DNA from: an uncultured Clostridia bacterium
GTDB taxonomy: Bacteria; Bacillota; Clostridia; Christensenellales; Borkfalkiaceae
Length of the DNA stretch: 14,372 nucleotides
Direction of reading: 5' to 3'
Assembly: GCA_947088135.1 (NCBI GenBank)
Contig: CAMUFJ010000038.1
Span: forward strand, 1 to 14,372
Shown here: positions 13,050 through 14,372 of the stretch, piece after piece
Numbering within the stretch: the stretch's first letter is position 1
Layout: each line of letters starts with the position of its first letter
Notes under the pieces: model-generated
Databases searched by the model: none
What the model was told of the DNA's origin: nothing
Seen by the model: the letters and a program-made list of their open reading frames with translations, nothing else
Position numbers and translations under genes: made by a program

Positions 13050-14198
13050 GTGAAAATTTTAAAGCTCAACGCCATCAGTCCCGTTGCGGACGATGCGTTC
13101 AAGGGTTACGAATACTCGGAGAACGTGCAAAACCCCGACGGGATCATTCTCCGCTCTTTTTCCATGCACGGCTATCCGCTCGGGGAGAACTTACTCGCCG
13201 TGGCGCGGGCGGGCGCGGGCGTTAATAACGTGCCCGTGGAGAAATGTACCGAAATGGGGATCGTGGTATTCAATACGCCGGGCGCGAACGCAAACGCGGT
13301 GAAGGAGCTGACCCTCTGCGAGCTGTTCCTCGGGGGCAGAAAGATCATAGACGGCGCAAATTGGGCACAAAGTTTGAAGGACAAGGACATCTCCAAGCTC
13401 GTGGAAAAAGATAAGGGACGGTTTGCGGGAAAGGAGCTTCTCGGCAAACGGCTGGGCGTCGTGGGGCTGGGCGCGATCGGCGCAGCCGTCGCCAACGCCG
13501 CGATCGGGCTGGGCATGAACGTCGTCGGATACGACCCCTTTATTTCGATCAAGAGCGCGTGGCTCGTCAACCACCGCGTGGAGTTCACAACGGACGTCAA
13601 CGAAATTTTCCGAACCTGCGACTTTATCACTCTGCACCTTCCTCTCACGCCCGATACGAAGGGTATGATCGACAGGAAAGCGATCGACCGCTGTAAGGAC
13701 GGCGTCGTGATCATCAATAATGCCCGAGGCGAGCTCGCTGTGAGCGAGGATATTGCGGAAGGAGTTGCAAGCGGCAAGATTGCGCGCTATATTACCGATT
13801 TCCCAGACGAAACCCTTCTCGGCAAAGAAAACATTCTCTGCGTGCCTCATCTCGGCGCAAGCACGCCCGAAGCGGAAGACAACTGCGCGTACATGGCGGG
13901 GAAACAGCTCGTCGATTATCTTGAAAACGGAAATATTGCAAACAGCGTCAACTACCCTTCCGTGAGTATGCCCCGTACGAGCAAAGCGCGCGTATGCATT
14001 CACCATGCGAACGTAAAAGAAATCCTCTCGAAGATCCTCTCCGTCGTCGCCTCGCAGAGCATCAACGTCGCGCATATGCAGGATTGCAGTAAGGGAGAAT
14101 ACGCCTACCTAATCCTCGATTTGGACGAAGCCCCCGCCCCCTCTTGCCTCGAACTCGTCAAAAACATTACAGGCGTGATCAGAGTTAGAATGATATAA
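13050..14198 (+). CDS. serA: D-3-phosphoglycerate dehydrogenase with C-terminal ACT domain
   Basis: This 382-residue enzyme oxidises 3-phosphoglycerate to 3-phosphohydroxypyruvate with NAD, the first step of serine synthesis. The NAD site is GLGAIG (139-144) with Asp162 in GYDPF as the ribose-binding acid. The catalytic residues are Arg226 (NNARGELA), Glu254 (DFPDE) and His267 (PHLGAST). Residues from about 312 to the end form an ACT domain, which in this family can bind serine for feedback control. The protein is the shorter form, without the extra allosteric substrate-binding domain of the long enzymes. The start is GTG at 13050, immediately after the serC TAA with no spacer; AAGGAG lies nine bases upstream within the end of serC. 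Placement after serC means both enzymes come from one transcript. No serB phosphatase is in the window. Confidence 0.96.
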   Translation: MKILKLNAISPVADDAFKGYEYSENVQNPDGIILRSFSMHGYPLGENLLAVARAGAGVNNVPVEKCTEMGIVVFNTPGANANAVKELTLCELFLGGRKIIDGANWAQSLKDKDISKLVEKDKGRFAGKELLGKRLGVVGLGAIGAAVANAAIGLGMNVVGYDPFISIKSAWLVNHRVEFTTDVNEIFRTCDFITLHLPLTPDTKGMIDRKAIDRCKDGVVIINNARGELAVSEDIAEGVASGKIARYITDFPDETLLGKENILCVPHLGASTPEAEDNCAYMAGKQLVDYLENGNIANSVNYPSVSMPRTSKARVCIHHANVKEILSKILSVVASQSINVAHMQDCSKGEYAYLILDLDEAPAPSCLELVKNITGVIRVRMI

Positions 14199-14280
14199 AA
14201 AGCAACGTCCGCGCAAATGCGAACTTCCCATAGGAAATTAAATACTAAATTTTTAAGAGTTATACTTTCAAGCGAGAACA

Positions 14281-14313
14281 AAAGCTCTCGAACGATATGT
14301 TCGAGAGCTTTTT
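14281..14313 (+). terminator. Intrinsic terminator of the serCA operon
   Basis: A perfect 13-bp stem, AAAGCTCTCGAAC (14281-14293) with GTTCGAGAGCTTT (14299-14311), encloses the loop GATAT and runs into five T. It lies about 80 bp after the serA stop. The intervening 14199-14280 holds no gene I can support. Confidence 0.92.
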
Positions 14314-14335
14314 ACTGCAAACTATTTAGAAAGAC

Positions 14336-14359
14336 AAATTGAAATTTAATTTTCAATTT
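14336..14359. repeat. AT-rich palindrome at the right edge
   Basis: AAATTGAAA (14336-14344) and TTTCAATTT (14351-14359) are perfect inverted repeats around a six-base spacer. It could be an operator or the end of a unit beyond the window; the sequence after 14372 is needed to decide. Confidence 0.4.
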
Positions 14360-14372
14360 TAATAATAATGTC

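Noticed and set aside
13191..14075. Minus-strand open frame of 294 codons opposite serA
   Set aside because: SerA is full length with all catalytic residues on the plus strand; the opposite frame shows no domain.
14238..14313. A short RNA gene between TATACT (14261-14266) and the terminator at 14281-14313
   Set aside because: The predicted start would lie about 8 bp before the hairpin, leaving no RNA body; the hairpin is better explained as the serCA terminator.

Overview
The window is chromosomal DNA from a bacterium of the Clostridia. The evidence is AGGAG-type ribosome binding sites on most genes, an RNase J, a short ACT-type SerA paired with SerC, and a gene pair of the Bacillus yrrM/yrrO type. 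Composition is moderately GC-rich. A gut lineage near Christensenellales is possible but is a guess. I see no phage, transposon or CRISPR genes, and no gene is visibly broken. Only the tRNA at the left edge is cut by the window.

Layout. The left 11.7 kb reads on the minus strand. From right to left it holds: a 1382-residue repeat protein alone in its transcription unit and closed by a terminator; a tight five-gene operon (RNase J, a two-helix membrane protein, a TfoX N-terminal-domain protein, a TrmR-like tRNA O-methyltransferase and a TrhP-like U32 protein) closed by a strong terminator at 2551-2577; two overlapping genes for small Cys-rich proteins; a palindromic intergenic element; a membrane-anchored protein of unknown role; a diacylglycerol/YegS-type lipid kinase; and a tRNA-Thr(CGU) with its own promoter. 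The right 2.4 kb reads on the plus strand and holds serC-serA, abutting with no gap and ended by a 13-bp hairpin terminator. The divergent region 11684-11975 separates the two halves.

How the genes work together. SerA and SerC catalyse the first two steps from 3-phosphoglycerate to phosphoserine. The U32 protein and the O-methyltransferase probably make 5-hydroxyuridine and then 5-methoxyuridine at the wobble base U34 of certain tRNAs. They share a transcript with RNase J, so this operon joins RNA decay and processing to tRNA modification.

The least explained item is the giant protein at 7535-11683. It carries about 37 copies of a 12-residue amphipathic helix (consensus ADEIAxKVAELL), in two sequence classes, between an N-terminal coiled-coil region and a C-terminal domain of about 160 residues. 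A stretch of near-identical 60-bp units inside it shows recent repeat expansion. Its function cannot be read from the sequence; a cytoplasmic scaffold or surface-binding protein is the best inference.
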